From Crocinitomicaceae bacterium (GTDB lineage Bacteria; Bacteroidota; Bacteroidia; Flavobacteriales_D; Crocinitomicaceae), in assembly GCA_002709305.1 (NCBI GenBank), contig PAQM01000006.1, positions 186,001 through 250,000 of the forward strand: DNA of 64,000 bases, read 5' to 3'. Under the pieces are notes generated by a model. That model searched no databases and had not been told where the DNA came from. It saw only the letters and a list, made by a program, of their open reading frames with translations. The position numbers and the translations under genes were made by a program. Shown piece after piece: positions 28,868 to 39,138 of the stretch. Position 1 is the first letter of the stretch. Every line of letters starts with the position of its first letter.

Positions 28868-30012
28868 AAATAAGTAACTATCTTATTACAAATAAACTCA
28901 GACGCCTTACCATCACCGTAAAAATTAGGGTATGTATAATCGCTTTGGCTCAATAATAAATTAAATGATTTAATTATTGTATCATAATTAGAATCAGTTA
29001 AAACAGCATTACCATTATTCACAATCTCAACCCATTCAGTTTCAGGTCTAAGAATCACACATGGCTTTTTAAAAAAAAATGACTCCTTTTGAACCCCACC
29101 ACTATCTGTAACAATAATTTTTGCATTTTTTTCTAGAGCAATCATATCTAAAAATCCTACGGGTTCTATCAAAAAAATCTTTTTACTTTGGTTAATCTTA
29201 TTATAAAGATTTTTACTTAACTGATATTCCATTCTATCTCTAGTTCTTGGATGTAGAGGCAAAACTATTTTCAACCCTGTATTATCTACTATTTCTAAAA
29301 GAGCTTTGAAAATAGACTCCATTTTACGTTTAACATCTGTATTTAGATCACGATGTATAGTACATAAGATGAAATTGTTAATCTCAAGATTTAAATCTGA
29401 AACAATAGAAGAACTATTTTCTGAAATTTTAGAAAAATAAATGCTATTATCAAACATTATATCTCCACAATAATATACATGAGGTTTATCAATTGATGCT
29501 AGTCCTTTTTGTCTAGATTTAAAGCCTTCAGCAATTAAGTTATCATATCCTTTCTGAGTAGGTGTAAATAACATTGAAGACATATGATCACAAGAAATTC
29601 TGTTAATTTCTTCAGGCATATATTTATTAAAACTTCTAAGACCTGCTTCTACATGAATTACTGGTATATGAATCTTTACAGCAGCTAAAGAAGCAGCAAG
29701 TGTAGAATTAGTATCGCCATAAACTAAAACGGCTGTTGGTTTTTCTTTTATAAAAATTTCCTCTAGACCTTTTAACATAGATGCAGTTTGAATTGCATGA
29801 GAACCACTCCCTACATTTAAATTAAAACTAGGTAAGGGTATCATCATCTCATCAAAAAAAACTTTAGACATATTCTCATCATAATGTTGTCCAGTATGAA
29901 TTATTAGTTCTTCAATATCTTTATTATAGTATTTGGAAATGGCCCTACTTATAGCAGAAGATTTTATAATCTGAGGTCTAGCACCTACAACAGTAAGAAT
30001 TTTCTTTTTCAA
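28864..30012 (-). CDS. wecB: UDP-N-acetylglucosamine 2-epimerase (non-hydrolysing)
   Basis: TVVGARPQIIKSSAISRAI; HTGQHYDENMSKVFFDEM; VYGDTNSTLAASLAA; HVEAGLRSFNKYMPEEINR; TDSGGVQKESFFFKKPCVILRPETEW. Confidence 0.95.
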   Translation of the reverse strand: MKKKILTVVGARPQIIKSSAISRAISKYYNKDIEELIIHTGQHYDENMSKVFFDEMMIPLPSFNLNVGSGSHAIQTASMLKGLEEIFIKEKPTAVLVYGDTNSTLAASLAAVKIHIPVIHVEAGLRSFNKYMPEEINRISCDHMSSMLFTPTQKGYDNLIAEGFKSRQKGLASIDKPHVYYCGDIMFDNSIYFSKISENSSSIVSDLNLEINNFILCTIHRDLNTDVKRKMESIFKALLEIVDNTGLKIVLPLHPRTRDRMEYQLSKNLYNKINQSKKIFLIEPVGFLDMIALEKNAKIIVTDSGGVQKESFFFKKPCVILRPETEWVEIVNNGNAVLTDSNYDTIIKSFNLLLSQSDYTYPNFYGDGKASEFICNKIVTYL

Positions 30013-30153
30013 ATTAAAAAAATTACTTATTAATTATCAAGCTAAGTTAAGCATTATCATAATAATATATTTTGATAATTAAACTTATCGTTATTGACAT
30101 ATATATTGTTAACAAAACAATAAGGAAATATTTAAATGAAAATTAAATGAAAT

Positions 30154-30161
30154 TATTTTTG
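30154..30161 (+). promoter_or_regulatory. Candidate -7 promoter element (TAnnTTTG)
   Basis: TATTTTTG ending 11 nt before the ATG at 30173. Confidence 0.3.
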
Positions 30162-30172
30162 ATAAAAAAAAT

Positions 30173-31267
30173 ATGAAATTTTTAATATTAGGAATATTTA
30201 CTTCATTTTTCTCTTTTTATATTTTACCCCAAAAAAAATCTAACTATAATCTAGAATCTTATTTAACACAAGATAAGTCTTTAGATAAAAAAGTAGAAGA
30301 AATCTTTGAATCATTGAATCTAAACTCTTTAATTGGACAATTAATTATGCCAGCATGTGGTAGATTAGGTCAAAAAATTGATACAATAAAAGCATTATTA
30401 AACGATCAAATAATTGGAGGTGTCTTATTATTAAATGGAACAAAAAATGAATTTTACAAATGGATAGAGGAATACAACAAAATAAATAAAGAAAAAAATA
30501 ACTTACCATTATTATATTCAGCTGATGCTGAACCAAGTTTAGTTAATAGAAAAATAATTGGATCAACACCAGTTTCAAAAGCAAATGCAATATCAAACTT
30601 ATCACAAGTAAAAGAAGTAGCCGAAATTATTTCTAGCGATTTAAATAACATTGGTATTAACTATAACTTTGCACCAGTAGTAGATGTAGCTAAAAATAAA
30701 ACTGTTGGATATCGTGGATTTGGTTCTAATCCTGAAAATATAATTCCTTTTAGTAATGCATTTATCAAACAAACACAGTCTCAAAATATAATAGCAACAG
30801 CAAAGCATTTCCCAGGTCATGGATTAGTATCTGGTGACACACATAAATCTCTACAAATTATAAATGGAGAATTAAAAGAATTAAAAAATTATCCCCCACT
30901 AATTAATAAAGGAGTTTTATCAATCATGGTTGCTCATATAGCAGTAAAAAACAATAAAGAATTCAATACTAATGGTGCTCCAGCAACTACATCTAGTATC
31001 ATTGTACAGGATCTATTAAGAGACAGCCTAGGTTTTAAAGGACTAATAGTAACTGATGCTATGAATATGGGGGGTGTTGCAAATTATCCAAATGCTATAG
31101 TGAAAGCTATTTATGCCGGATGTGATATTATACTCATGCCTAAAGATACACGTAAGGCTCATTATCAAATAAAAGCAGAATACATAAAGAACAAAACATT
31201 CAAAACTAAAGTAAATAAATCTGTAAGAAGAATAATACGAATGAAAATATGTTTAGGAATAATATAA
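30173..31267 (+). CDS. Glycoside hydrolase family 3 protein (beta-N-acetylhexosaminidase / NagZ-like)
   Basis: LIGQLIMPACGRLGQ; PLLYSADAEPS; NFAPVVDVAKN; TAKHFPGHGLVSGDTHKSL; GLIVTDAMNMGGV. Confidence 0.92.
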   Translation: MKFLILGIFTSFFSFYILPQKKSNYNLESYLTQDKSLDKKVEEIFESLNLNSLIGQLIMPACGRLGQKIDTIKALLNDQIIGGVLLLNGTKNEFYKWIEEYNKINKEKNNLPLLYSADAEPSLVNRKIIGSTPVSKANAISNLSQVKEVAEIISSDLNNIGINYNFAPVVDVAKNKTVGYRGFGSNPENIIPFSNAFIKQTQSQNIIATAKHFPGHGLVSGDTHKSLQIINGELKELKNYPPLINKGVLSIMVAHIAVKNNKEFNTNGAPATTSSIIVQDLLRDSLGFKGLIVTDAMNMGGVANYPNAIVKAIYAGCDIILMPKDTRKAHYQIKAEYIKNKTFKTKVNKSVRRIIRMKICLGII

Positions 31268-31341
31268 TTCCCCCTATAACATCATAATATTGAAAAACAT
31301 AAATAAATAACGGATATATTATTTTTATTGAAACATTCTGT

Positions 31342-31349
31342 TAATTTTG
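31342..31349 (+). promoter_or_regulatory. Candidate -7 promoter element (TAnnTTTG)
   Basis: TAATTTTG ending 6 nt before the ATG at 31356. Confidence 0.3.
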
Positions 31350-31355
31350 ATTACA

Positions 31356-32117
31356 ATGTCAAAAAAACAAATCGACTCTACTATTAATTTATTTAATCCA
31401 ATCAGCTTAAGCGATATGGATAAGGTTAAGTTTATGAATCGTGTTGATACTAAATTTGTTTTGACGTACAATAAGCTTTTGGATATTCTTTCCATACTTA
31501 CTAAAGATTACTTCATACTAAAGGTTAAAAACTCCTTAATTTCCCGTTATGAAAGCTTATATTACGATTGTAATCTAAATCATTACAATGATCATCATAG
31601 AAAAAAAAATAATCGATATAAAATTCGTTATAGAACATATAAAGATTCTAAGCTGACTTTTCTTGAAGTAAAGCATAAGAAAAAGGGACGTACAATAAAA
31701 AGCAGAATCCCTGTAGATGAAATAAAATTTGATCTTCCTGATGAACATTTTAATTTTATTAAAAATATCAACCCTAATTTTTCTAAACCCGAACCATCTT
31801 TAATGAATAACTTCAATAGAATCACTTTAGTCAATAAAAAATTTAATGAAAGGCTAACTATAGACATAGAATTAAGTTATAAATGGAAAAATAGAACAGA
31901 AGAAATAGAGAATATTGTTATTGCTGAATTAAAACAAAACAATACAAACAGAAACTCTCCATTTTATAAACTCATGAAAGATAACTACATTCGTCCTTTA
32001 AAAATTAGTAAATACTGTATAGGAATTATAGATATGTACGGTAAAAATAAAGTTAAATACAATCGATTTAAGAAAAAAATCTTAAAATTAAATAAACTAC
32101 AAGCCAATGCTTCCTAA
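31356..32117 (+). CDS. Polyphosphate polymerase (VTC) domain-containing protein
   Basis: FMNRVDTKFVLTYNKLLDIL; SRYESLYYDCNLNHYNDHHRKKNNRYKIRYRTYKDSKLTFLEVKHKKKGRTIKSRI; SKYCIGI. Likely ATG start at 31356 rather than the TTG at 31347. Confidence 0.87.
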   Translation: MSKKQIDSTINLFNPISLSDMDKVKFMNRVDTKFVLTYNKLLDILSILTKDYFILKVKNSLISRYESLYYDCNLNHYNDHHRKKNNRYKIRYRTYKDSKLTFLEVKHKKKGRTIKSRIPVDEIKFDLPDEHFNFIKNINPNFSKPEPSLMNNFNRITLVNKKFNERLTIDIELSYKWKNRTEEIENIVIAELKQNNTNRNSPFYKLMKDNYIRPLKISKYCIGIIDMYGKNKVKYNRFKKKILKLNKLQANAS

Positions 32118-32769
32118 TATTATAATTCTAGAATCTGTAAGCGAATTAATAGACCTACAATTTTTTAGCAACGACTTTTACACATTGTTATTAAGGCTCT
32201 CTGTTAATCTTATTTTTATGACAATAATAATAAGATATCTATACTACCCTATAACAAAAAGAAAAGATTATTTATTCACTTATTATCTAATAGGATTAAT
32301 AACTTTTTTTCTATGCTTTGCATTAAAAAAGCTAGACATTGATACTGGGATGGGATTAGGATTATTTGCAATTTTTGGAATAATTAGATACAGAACAGAT
32401 GCAATTGAAATTAAGGAAATGACTTATCTATTTCTTATTATTGGAATAAGTGTAGTTAATTCACTAGCATCTAGACAAATTAGTATAGCAGAAATGGCTT
32501 TAATAAATATTGCTATTGTATCAATCACATATGGACTTGAATATATTTGGTTAGTTAAACACTTAACTCGAAAAACAATTACATATGAACGTATAGATTT
32601 AATCTTACCTGATCGATACGAGGAGATGAAGAGTGACCTTGAATCAAGAACAGGATTAAATATTCACAGGATTGAAGTTGGAAAAATCAATTTTTTAGAT
32701 GATACTGCTACAGTTAGAATATATTATTATGCCGATGACCAAGAATTTTCAGATTACAATAACAAATAG
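32107..32769 (+). CDS. DUF4956 domain-containing membrane protein
   Basis: N-terminal TM helices; GMGLGLFAIFGIIRYRTDAIEIKEMTYLFLIIGISVVNSL is a DUF4956-type core; overlaps the VTC gene. Confidence 0.88.
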   Translation: MLPNIIILESVSELIDLQFFSNDFYTLLLRLSVNLIFMTIIIRYLYYPITKRKDYLFTYYLIGLITFFLCFALKKLDIDTGMGLGLFAIFGIIRYRTDAIEIKEMTYLFLIIGISVVNSLASRQISIAEMALINIAIVSITYGLEYIWLVKHLTRKTITYERIDLILPDRYEEMKSDLESRTGLNIHRIEVGKINFLDDTATVRIYYYADDQEFSDYNNK

Positions 32770-32786
32770 CAGATAAATCGTTTTAA

Positions 32787-33809
32787 ATGGAAAAATTACG
32801 ATTTCTATTATTTCCATTAAGTTTGATGTTTTGGATTATTGTATCGTTCCGGAATTGGTTGTTCAATAATAATATCAAAAAATCTTCCGAGATAAAGAAA
32901 AAATCTATTTGTATTGGTAACCTTTCTATAGGTGGTACTGGAAAAACACCTCATGTTGATTTGCTTATTGAGTATTTCATTAATCAAAACATAAAAGTAT
33001 GCACATTAAGTCGAGGATACGGGAGATCTAATAAAGGTATCAAAGAAGTAAAAAAATCAGACACCGCTAAAGATGTTGGAGATGAACCATTAATGTACAA
33101 GGATAAATATGGAGAAAAAATCAATGTAATTGTATCTGAAAACAGAAAAAAAGGAGTAGAATATATATATAAAGAATTCGATGAAAATCAAATAATTATA
33201 CTTGATGATGCTTTTCAACATCGAAGAATTAAAGCAGGATTAAATATTATTATAACAGATTACAATAATCGTTTTACAAAAGATTTCATTTTACCAGTAG
33301 GTAATTTAAGAGAAAGCAAGAAAAATATAAAAAGAGCTGATGTTATTATTATCAGTAAATCACCAAAAATAGGAAAATTAGAAGAAGAAGAAATCAAAAG
33401 AGAATTTAATTTCAATCCAAATAAAATTTTCTTTTCAAGAATAAAGTATACTGAATTAAAAGCAATTGAAAAGACTAAAAATGAAACTATTAAAAATATA
33501 CTATTAGTTACAGGTATTCATTACCCAACTCCACTTTTAAATCATTTAAAACAAAAATATTCCGTAACTCATATGAAATATAAAGACCATCATACTTTCA
33601 CAAAAAATGATATAAAAAAAATTCATAAAAAATTTGATACATTTGCTTTAGATAATAAAATTATTGTTACAACTGAAAAAGACTATATGAGATTGAAACA
33701 ATTTGATTCATTAATTAATAGTAATTGGTATTATCAACCTATAAAAATTGAAATAAGCGAACAAGAAAAATTTAATCTAATGATTAATAATTATGTTAAC
33801 CAAGTTTAA
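32787..33809 (+). CDS. lpxK: Tetraacyldisaccharide 4'-kinase
   Basis: ICIGNLSIGGTGKTPHVDLLIEYF; LSRGYGRSNKG; VGDEPLMYKDKYG; IILDDAFQHRRIKAGLNIIITDY; LPVGNLRES. Confidence 0.95.
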   Translation: MEKLRFLLFPLSLMFWIIVSFRNWLFNNNIKKSSEIKKKSICIGNLSIGGTGKTPHVDLLIEYFINQNIKVCTLSRGYGRSNKGIKEVKKSDTAKDVGDEPLMYKDKYGEKINVIVSENRKKGVEYIYKEFDENQIIILDDAFQHRRIKAGLNIIITDYNNRFTKDFILPVGNLRESKKNIKRADVIIISKSPKIGKLEEEEIKREFNFNPNKIFFSRIKYTELKAIEKTKNETIKNILLVTGIHYPTPLLNHLKQKYSVTHMKYKDHHTFTKNDIKKIHKKFDTFALDNKIIVTTEKDYMRLKQFDSLINSNWYYQPIKIEISEQEKFNLMINNYVNQV

Positions 33810-34605
33810 AGAATCAACAAAATATATAGAATCAATAACTAATGTAAAACCAAGTATCGGTATAATTTTAGGAACTGGTCTTGGTGGCTTAGTTAAAGAA
33901 ATAGAAATAATATCTGAGATTTCATACGAAGATATTCCTAATTTTCCTATTTCAACTGTTCAAAGTCACTCAGGAAAATTAATTTTCGGGAAACTTGGGG
34001 GTAAAAATGTAGTTGCTATGCAAGGACGCTTTCATTTCTATGAAGGTTATTCAATGAAAGAATGTACTTTTCCTGTTAGAGTAATGAAACTTTTGGGTAT
34101 TAAACGCTTATTTGTTAGTAACGCATCTGGAGGAGTAAATCCAAATTTTAAAATTGGAGAACTTATGATTATTAATGATCACATAAACTTATTCCCTTCC
34201 CACCCATTAATTGGAAAGAATATTGATGAATTAGGACCTAGATTCCCAGATATGATGAATACATATGATGAAAAAATGATTAAGCTTGCTCAAATTATTG
34301 CATCAGAAAAAAACATTCCTGTTAGTACTGGAGTATATGCTGGATTAACTGGACCAACGCTAGAAACACCAGCGGAATATAAATATATTAGAACAATTGG
34401 TGCTGACACAGTTGGCATGTCGACAGTTCCTGAAATAATTGTCGCAAGACATATGAATATACCTTGCTTTGCAATGTCTATAATAACTGACCTTGGAGTA
34501 CCTGGTAAAATACAAGAAACAAGCGTAGAAGATGTAATAGCTGTTGCAAATAAAACAGAACCCAAAATGACAGCTATAATGAAAGAACTTATCTCAAGAA
34601 TTTAA
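33793..34605 (+). CDS. Purine-nucleoside phosphorylase
   Basis: GIILGTGLGGLVKEIE; FPISTVQSHSGKLIFG; MQGRFHFYEGYSM; NASGGVNPNFKIGELMIINDHINL; TLETPAEYKYIRTIGADTVGMSTVPEIIVARHM. Confidence 0.95.
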   Translation: MLTKFKESTKYIESITNVKPSIGIILGTGLGGLVKEIEIISEISYEDIPNFPISTVQSHSGKLIFGKLGGKNVVAMQGRFHFYEGYSMKECTFPVRVMKLLGIKRLFVSNASGGVNPNFKIGELMIINDHINLFPSHPLIGKNIDELGPRFPDMMNTYDEKMIKLAQIIASEKNIPVSTGVYAGLTGPTLETPAEYKYIRTIGADTVGMSTVPEIIVARHMNIPCFAMSIITDLGVPGKIQETSVEDVIAVANKTEPKMTAIMKELISRI

Positions 34606-34610
34606 TATTC

Positions 34611-36071
34611 ATGTCTCCAGAAATTAGAAATAAATATCAGGCAATAATTGGTCTTGAAGTTCATGCTCAAATGTTAACAAAAAGTAAAGCATACTCTTCA
34701 GATATAAATCAATTCGGCGATAAACCTAACAATAATGTAAGTATAGTAACTATGGCTCATCCAGGCAGCCTTCCTAAAATGAATAATAAAACAATTGAGT
34801 TTGCAATTAAATTAGGATTAGCATGCAATGCTAAAATTACACAACAACAAAATTTTTCCCGAAAAAATTATTTTTATCCTGATCTACCAAAAGGATATCA
34901 AATAACACAAGATTTAACTCCTATATGTACTGATGGGGAAATATATATTAAAGATGATAACGGAAACGAAAAACCTATCAAATTGACAAGAATTCATATG
35001 GAGGAAGATGCTGGAAAAAGTATACATGATATTGATATTTATGATACACTAGTTGACTTAAATCGTGCTGGTGTTCCACTAATAGAAATTGTTTCTGAAC
35101 CAGACTTAAGAACATCGAAAGAAGCATATAACTATTTAACTGAAATAAGGAAACTTGTTCGCTATTTAGATATTTGTGATGGTAATATGGAAGAGGGATC
35201 TCTTAGATGTGATGCTAATGTATCTGTAATGCTTATAGATTCAAAAGAGTTTGGACGTAAAGTTGAGGTGAAGAATATGAATTCTATTAGGAATGTTCAG
35301 AAAGCTATTGAATATGAAATAAATAGACAGATTGAAAAAATAGAAAATGGTGAAATAATAAGGCAAGAAACTAGATCTTATGATGCCTTAAAGAATATAA
35401 CTATATCCATGCGCTCTAAGGAAGATGCTAATGATTATAGGTATTTTCCTGAACCAGATTTACAACCATTATTTATTAATGAATCTCAAATTAATAAAAT
35501 CAAAGCAGACATGCCAATGCTTCCTAGAGATTTATTTATAAAATACACAAAAGAATATCAACTATCTGAATATGATGCATATAATCTTACAGATTCTAAA
35601 GATATAGCACTCTATTATGAAGAAATAATTAAACATACAAAAAATTACAAATCAGCTGCAAATTTGATGATGGGTGATGTTAAATCATACTTAAATCAAT
35701 ATGGAATTGAAATTATTAATTTCCCTATTTATCCTAAGACATTAGCCGATTTAATAACACTAATTGATAATGGAAAAATATCTTCTACCATTGCGTCTCA
35801 AAAAATATTCCCTACATTATTGGAAAATCCAAATAAAGACCCTTTAAAAATTGCAGAAGAAATGAATCTTATTCAAGATTCAGATGAAAATGAAATTTTA
35901 TCAATGATTACTGACATCATAAGAAATAACAATATTGAAGCTGAGAGATATAAAAATGGGGAAAAACAATTAATAGGTTTTTTTATGGGACAATTAATGA
36001 AAATATCAAAGGGAAAAGCAAATCCTAAAAGCGCAAATAAACTAATTCGTGAAACTCTAGATAAATTATGA
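34611..36071 (+). CDS. gatB: Asp-tRNA(Asn)/Glu-tRNA(Gln) amidotransferase subunit B
   Basis: YQAIIGLEVHAQMLTKSKAYSSD; FSRKNYFYPDLPKGYQITQ; IHMEEDAGKSIHD; EGSLRCDANVSV; DYRYFPEPDLQPL. Confidence 0.97.
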   Translation: MSPEIRNKYQAIIGLEVHAQMLTKSKAYSSDINQFGDKPNNNVSIVTMAHPGSLPKMNNKTIEFAIKLGLACNAKITQQQNFSRKNYFYPDLPKGYQITQDLTPICTDGEIYIKDDNGNEKPIKLTRIHMEEDAGKSIHDIDIYDTLVDLNRAGVPLIEIVSEPDLRTSKEAYNYLTEIRKLVRYLDICDGNMEEGSLRCDANVSVMLIDSKEFGRKVEVKNMNSIRNVQKAIEYEINRQIEKIENGEIIRQETRSYDALKNITISMRSKEDANDYRYFPEPDLQPLFINESQINKIKADMPMLPRDLFIKYTKEYQLSEYDAYNLTDSKDIALYYEEIIKHTKNYKSAANLMMGDVKSYLNQYGIEIINFPIYPKTLADLITLIDNGKISSTIASQKIFPTLLENPNKDPLKIAEEMNLIQDSDENEILSMITDIIRNNNIEAERYKNGEKQLIGFFMGQLMKISKGKANPKSANKLIRETLDKL

Positions 36072-37249
36072 TAAAATATTTTACAGCATTAATCTTATTT
36101 TTTTTCTTGATATCATGTAGCGATAATAGTAAAGAAAATCATACTGAACATAATGATAATAATTTAATAAATAATTTTTCAATTTCAGGTGATATCAAAG
36201 GTTCAAACGATTCATCGTTTTACTTAGAAGCTCTAAGTCAAAATGGAAAAATTGAAATAAGTCAATCTAAAGCTAATAAAGATGGTAAATTTATAATGAA
36301 AGGTAATATCCCTGGCTTTGGAATTTACCAACTAAGAATGGGAAAATCCTCTGATAAAATAATTCCATTAACACTTGAACCAAATGATAAAATTGAAATT
36401 ATAAGTAATTATGACGACTATACAATTAACCCAAAGTTATTTGGTTCTGAATGGGCCCAAATTATGACTAAATACATGAACTTATTTTATGATTTTCAAA
36501 AAAATCAAAAAGAATTAATTAAAATGAGTAAACAAATGGAAAATCACGAATTACAAAAACGATATATCAATATTAAAAAAGAATTAGATGATTTTGCTCT
36601 TTTCAACATGAATAATAATCCTTCAAATCCATTTAATATAATCTTATCTTCATTTGCTATGCCAACAATGGGATTTGAAAATTGGAATATAAAGAATCTA
36701 GAAGTATTAAAAAAAGTATCCAATGCATATAGCTCAAAATACAAAGGTTCACCTATTGTATCAGAATTTGAAAAACAAATTAATGAAATAGAGCTTGCTT
36801 ACAATAATTTTAAAATAAATAACGACAAGAAAAAAAGAGGTTATGCACCAGAAATTAAATTAAACAAACCTGATGGTTCAATTATAATGCTTTCTGAATT
36901 GAAAGGAAATTATGTGTTAATTGATTTTTGGGCGTCTTGGTGTGGCCCCTGTAGAAGAGAGAATCCTAATTTAGTTAAACTTTACAACAAGTATAAAAAT
37001 AAAGGGTTCACAATATTCTCTATATCTTTAGATAAAGATTTAGAAGCGTGGAAAAATGCAATTGAAAAAGATGGTTTAATTTGGGCAAACCATGGAAGTG
37101 ATCTAAAAATGTGGAATACACCACTAGTATCTTTATACAATTTTAGTTCAATACCATACACTGTTTTAGTTGATAAAAATGGAATGATTTTAGCTACAGG
37201 ATTAAGAGGTCAAAAATTAGAAGAAAAATTAAACGAAATTTTTAATTAA
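36068..37249 (+). CDS. TlpA-like thioredoxin-fold lipoprotein with DUF4369-like N-terminus
   Basis: Lipobox FFLISCSDNSK; LIDFWASWCGPCRRENPNLVKLYNKYKNKGFTIFSISLDKDLEAWKNAI. Confidence 0.9.
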   Translation: MIKYFTALILFFFLISCSDNSKENHTEHNDNNLINNFSISGDIKGSNDSSFYLEALSQNGKIEISQSKANKDGKFIMKGNIPGFGIYQLRMGKSSDKIIPLTLEPNDKIEIISNYDDYTINPKLFGSEWAQIMTKYMNLFYDFQKNQKELIKMSKQMENHELQKRYINIKKELDDFALFNMNNNPSNPFNIILSSFAMPTMGFENWNIKNLEVLKKVSNAYSSKYKGSPIVSEFEKQINEIELAYNNFKINNDKKKRGYAPEIKLNKPDGSIIMLSELKGNYVLIDFWASWCGPCRRENPNLVKLYNKYKNKGFTIFSISLDKDLEAWKNAIEKDGLIWANHGSDLKMWNTPLVSLYNFSSIPYTVLVDKNGMILATGLRGQKLEEKLNEIFN

Positions 37250-37254
37250 ATAAT

Positions 37255-38367
37255 ATGAAAAAACTATCATTGATTACACTTATGGCAATTTCCTTTATAG
37301 GATTTAATCAAATTGACATTAAAGTATCTGGAAATATTTTTAATTCTGGTGCAGATTCTATATATATCAGTAATTTTCAAGGAAAACCATATTACCTTGG
37401 AAGTAAAATAAATGACGATGGAACATTTTTGATCGAAGGAAAAATTGATCAACCAGATTATTATAAATTAAAACTAAATCATCCCAATTCAAAAAAAGAA
37501 ATTGATTTGATCATTCGAAATAATTCACAGATCGAAGTATATGGAGATGGAAATAATTTGGAAAACTTTGTAAATATTGTTAACTCAGATGAATCAAATA
37601 ATATGTATAAACATATGATAAAACTAAGAGAATTTATGAATAAAGTAGATTCTGCTAGATTGATTATCAAATCTGATACATCAAAAATTAAAGAAACAAA
37701 AAAATGGTATGATCAAGAATATTCAAAATTTAAAGCTATAACTAAGACATTTATTGCTAGAAATCGTAATTCTGCAGCTCTTTATGCAGCATATTTTTGT
37801 GTAAACCCGCAAGAAGATTTTTCTACATACGAGTCTGTTATAAAACAGTTAGAAAATAGTTTTATTGAATCTCCTACAGTAATTAAAATCTTAAAAGATT
37901 ATGAACAACAAAAAGCAAAACAAATTGCTAATGATAAATTAGCACCAGGTAAAATTGCCCCAGATTTTGAGGAACTCAAAACTGACCGTAAAACTATGAT
38001 GAAGTTATCTGATTTAAGAGGCAAAATAGTTTTATTAGATTTTTGGGCGTCTTGGTGTGGTCCTTGTAGAAGAGAAAACCCTACAGTTGTTAATTTATAT
38101 AACAAGTACAAAGACAAAGGATTTACTGTAATGAGTGTTTCACTTGATAAAGACTTAACAAAATGGCTGCAAGCAATTGAAAAAGATAATTTATCGTGGT
38201 CAAACCATGTTAGTGACTTGAAGGGATGGGCATCAAAAGCAGGAAAAGAATATGGGGTTTCTGGTATTCCATTTACAGTTTTAATTGATCGCGAAGGAAA
38301 AATTATTGCTAAAAACTTAAGAGGGGAAGAATTAAAAAATAAACTAGACCTCATATTCAATAAATAA
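37255..38367 (+). CDS. TlpA-like thioredoxin-fold protein with DUF4369-like N-terminus (tandem paralogue)
   Basis: Signal peptide without lipobox; LLDFWASWCGPCRRENPTVVNLYNKYKDKGFTVMSVSLDKDLTKWLQAI. Confidence 0.9.
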   Translation: MKKLSLITLMAISFIGFNQIDIKVSGNIFNSGADSIYISNFQGKPYYLGSKINDDGTFLIEGKIDQPDYYKLKLNHPNSKKEIDLIIRNNSQIEVYGDGNNLENFVNIVNSDESNNMYKHMIKLREFMNKVDSARLIIKSDTSKIKETKKWYDQEYSKFKAITKTFIARNRNSAALYAAYFCVNPQEDFSTYESVIKQLENSFIESPTVIKILKDYEQQKAKQIANDKLAPGKIAPDFEELKTDRKTMMKLSDLRGKIVLLDFWASWCGPCRRENPTVVNLYNKYKDKGFTVMSVSLDKDLTKWLQAIEKDNLSWSNHVSDLKGWASKAGKEYGVSGIPFTVLIDREGKIIAKNLRGEELKNKLDLIFNK

Positions 38368-38369
38368 TA

Positions 38370-39122
38370 ATGTCTAATCAAAATAAAAAAATCTATTTTG
38401 CTTCGGATTTTCACTTAGGCGCTCCTAATTATAATTCTAGTCTCATTCGTGAGAAAAAAATTGTAGATTGGTTGAACTATATTGAATCAAGCGCAGAAGA
38501 AATATTTCTTGTTGGGGATATTTTTGACTTTTGGTTTGAATATAAGCATGTAATTCCTAAAGGTTTTGTTAGACTTCAAGGTAAAATTGCTAATCTAACA
38601 GATAAGGGAATTAAAGTACATGTTTTTACTGGAAATCATGACATGTGGATTTTTGATTACTTACCAAAAGAACTTGGTGTTCAATTATATAGAAAAAATA
38701 TTAGACGTGTTTTTTTTGGTAAATCATACTTAGTAGGACATGGTGATGGATTAGGGCCAAAAGACAAAGGATACAAATTATTAAAAAAAATTTTTAGTAA
38801 TAAGTTTTGTCAATGGTGTTTTGCTAGACTTCATCCAAATTTTGGAATATGGTTAGCAAATAAATTAAGTCAAAAAAGTCGATCAATGACAGGGAAATCT
38901 AATGAGAAATTTCTTGGCGAAGAAAATGAATGGCTTGTGAAATACTGTAAATATGAATTAGAAAAAAATCACACTGATTATTTTATATTTGGACATAGAC
39001 ACCTACCATTAGAAATTAATTTAAATAAAAATTCTAAATATATAAATCTCGGAGAGTGGATCAATTACTTCACATATGTTGAGGTAGACAATCAAAACAC
39101 AGTATTAAAGACCTGGAAATAA
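38370..39122 (+). CDS. lpxH: UDP-2,3-diacylglucosamine diphosphatase
   Basis: IYFASDFHLGAPNYNSS; FLVGDIFDFWFEY; VHVFTGNHDMWIFDYL; YLVGHGDGLGPKDKGYK; YFIFGHRHLPLEI. Confidence 0.92.
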   Translation: MSNQNKKIYFASDFHLGAPNYNSSLIREKKIVDWLNYIESSAEEIFLVGDIFDFWFEYKHVIPKGFVRLQGKIANLTDKGIKVHVFTGNHDMWIFDYLPKELGVQLYRKNIRRVFFGKSYLVGHGDGLGPKDKGYKLLKKIFSNKFCQWCFARLHPNFGIWLANKLSQKSRSMTGKSNEKFLGEENEWLVKYCKYELEKNHTDYFIFGHRHLPLEINLNKNSKYINLGEWINYFTYVEVDNQNTVLKTWK

Positions 39123-39138
39123 AATATAGTAAGACCCT

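Noticed and set aside
37899-38414. 171-aa - strand ORF opposite the second TlpA gene
   Set aside because: Longest antisense ORF, but it mirrors the conserved Trx coding region; no independent family signal.
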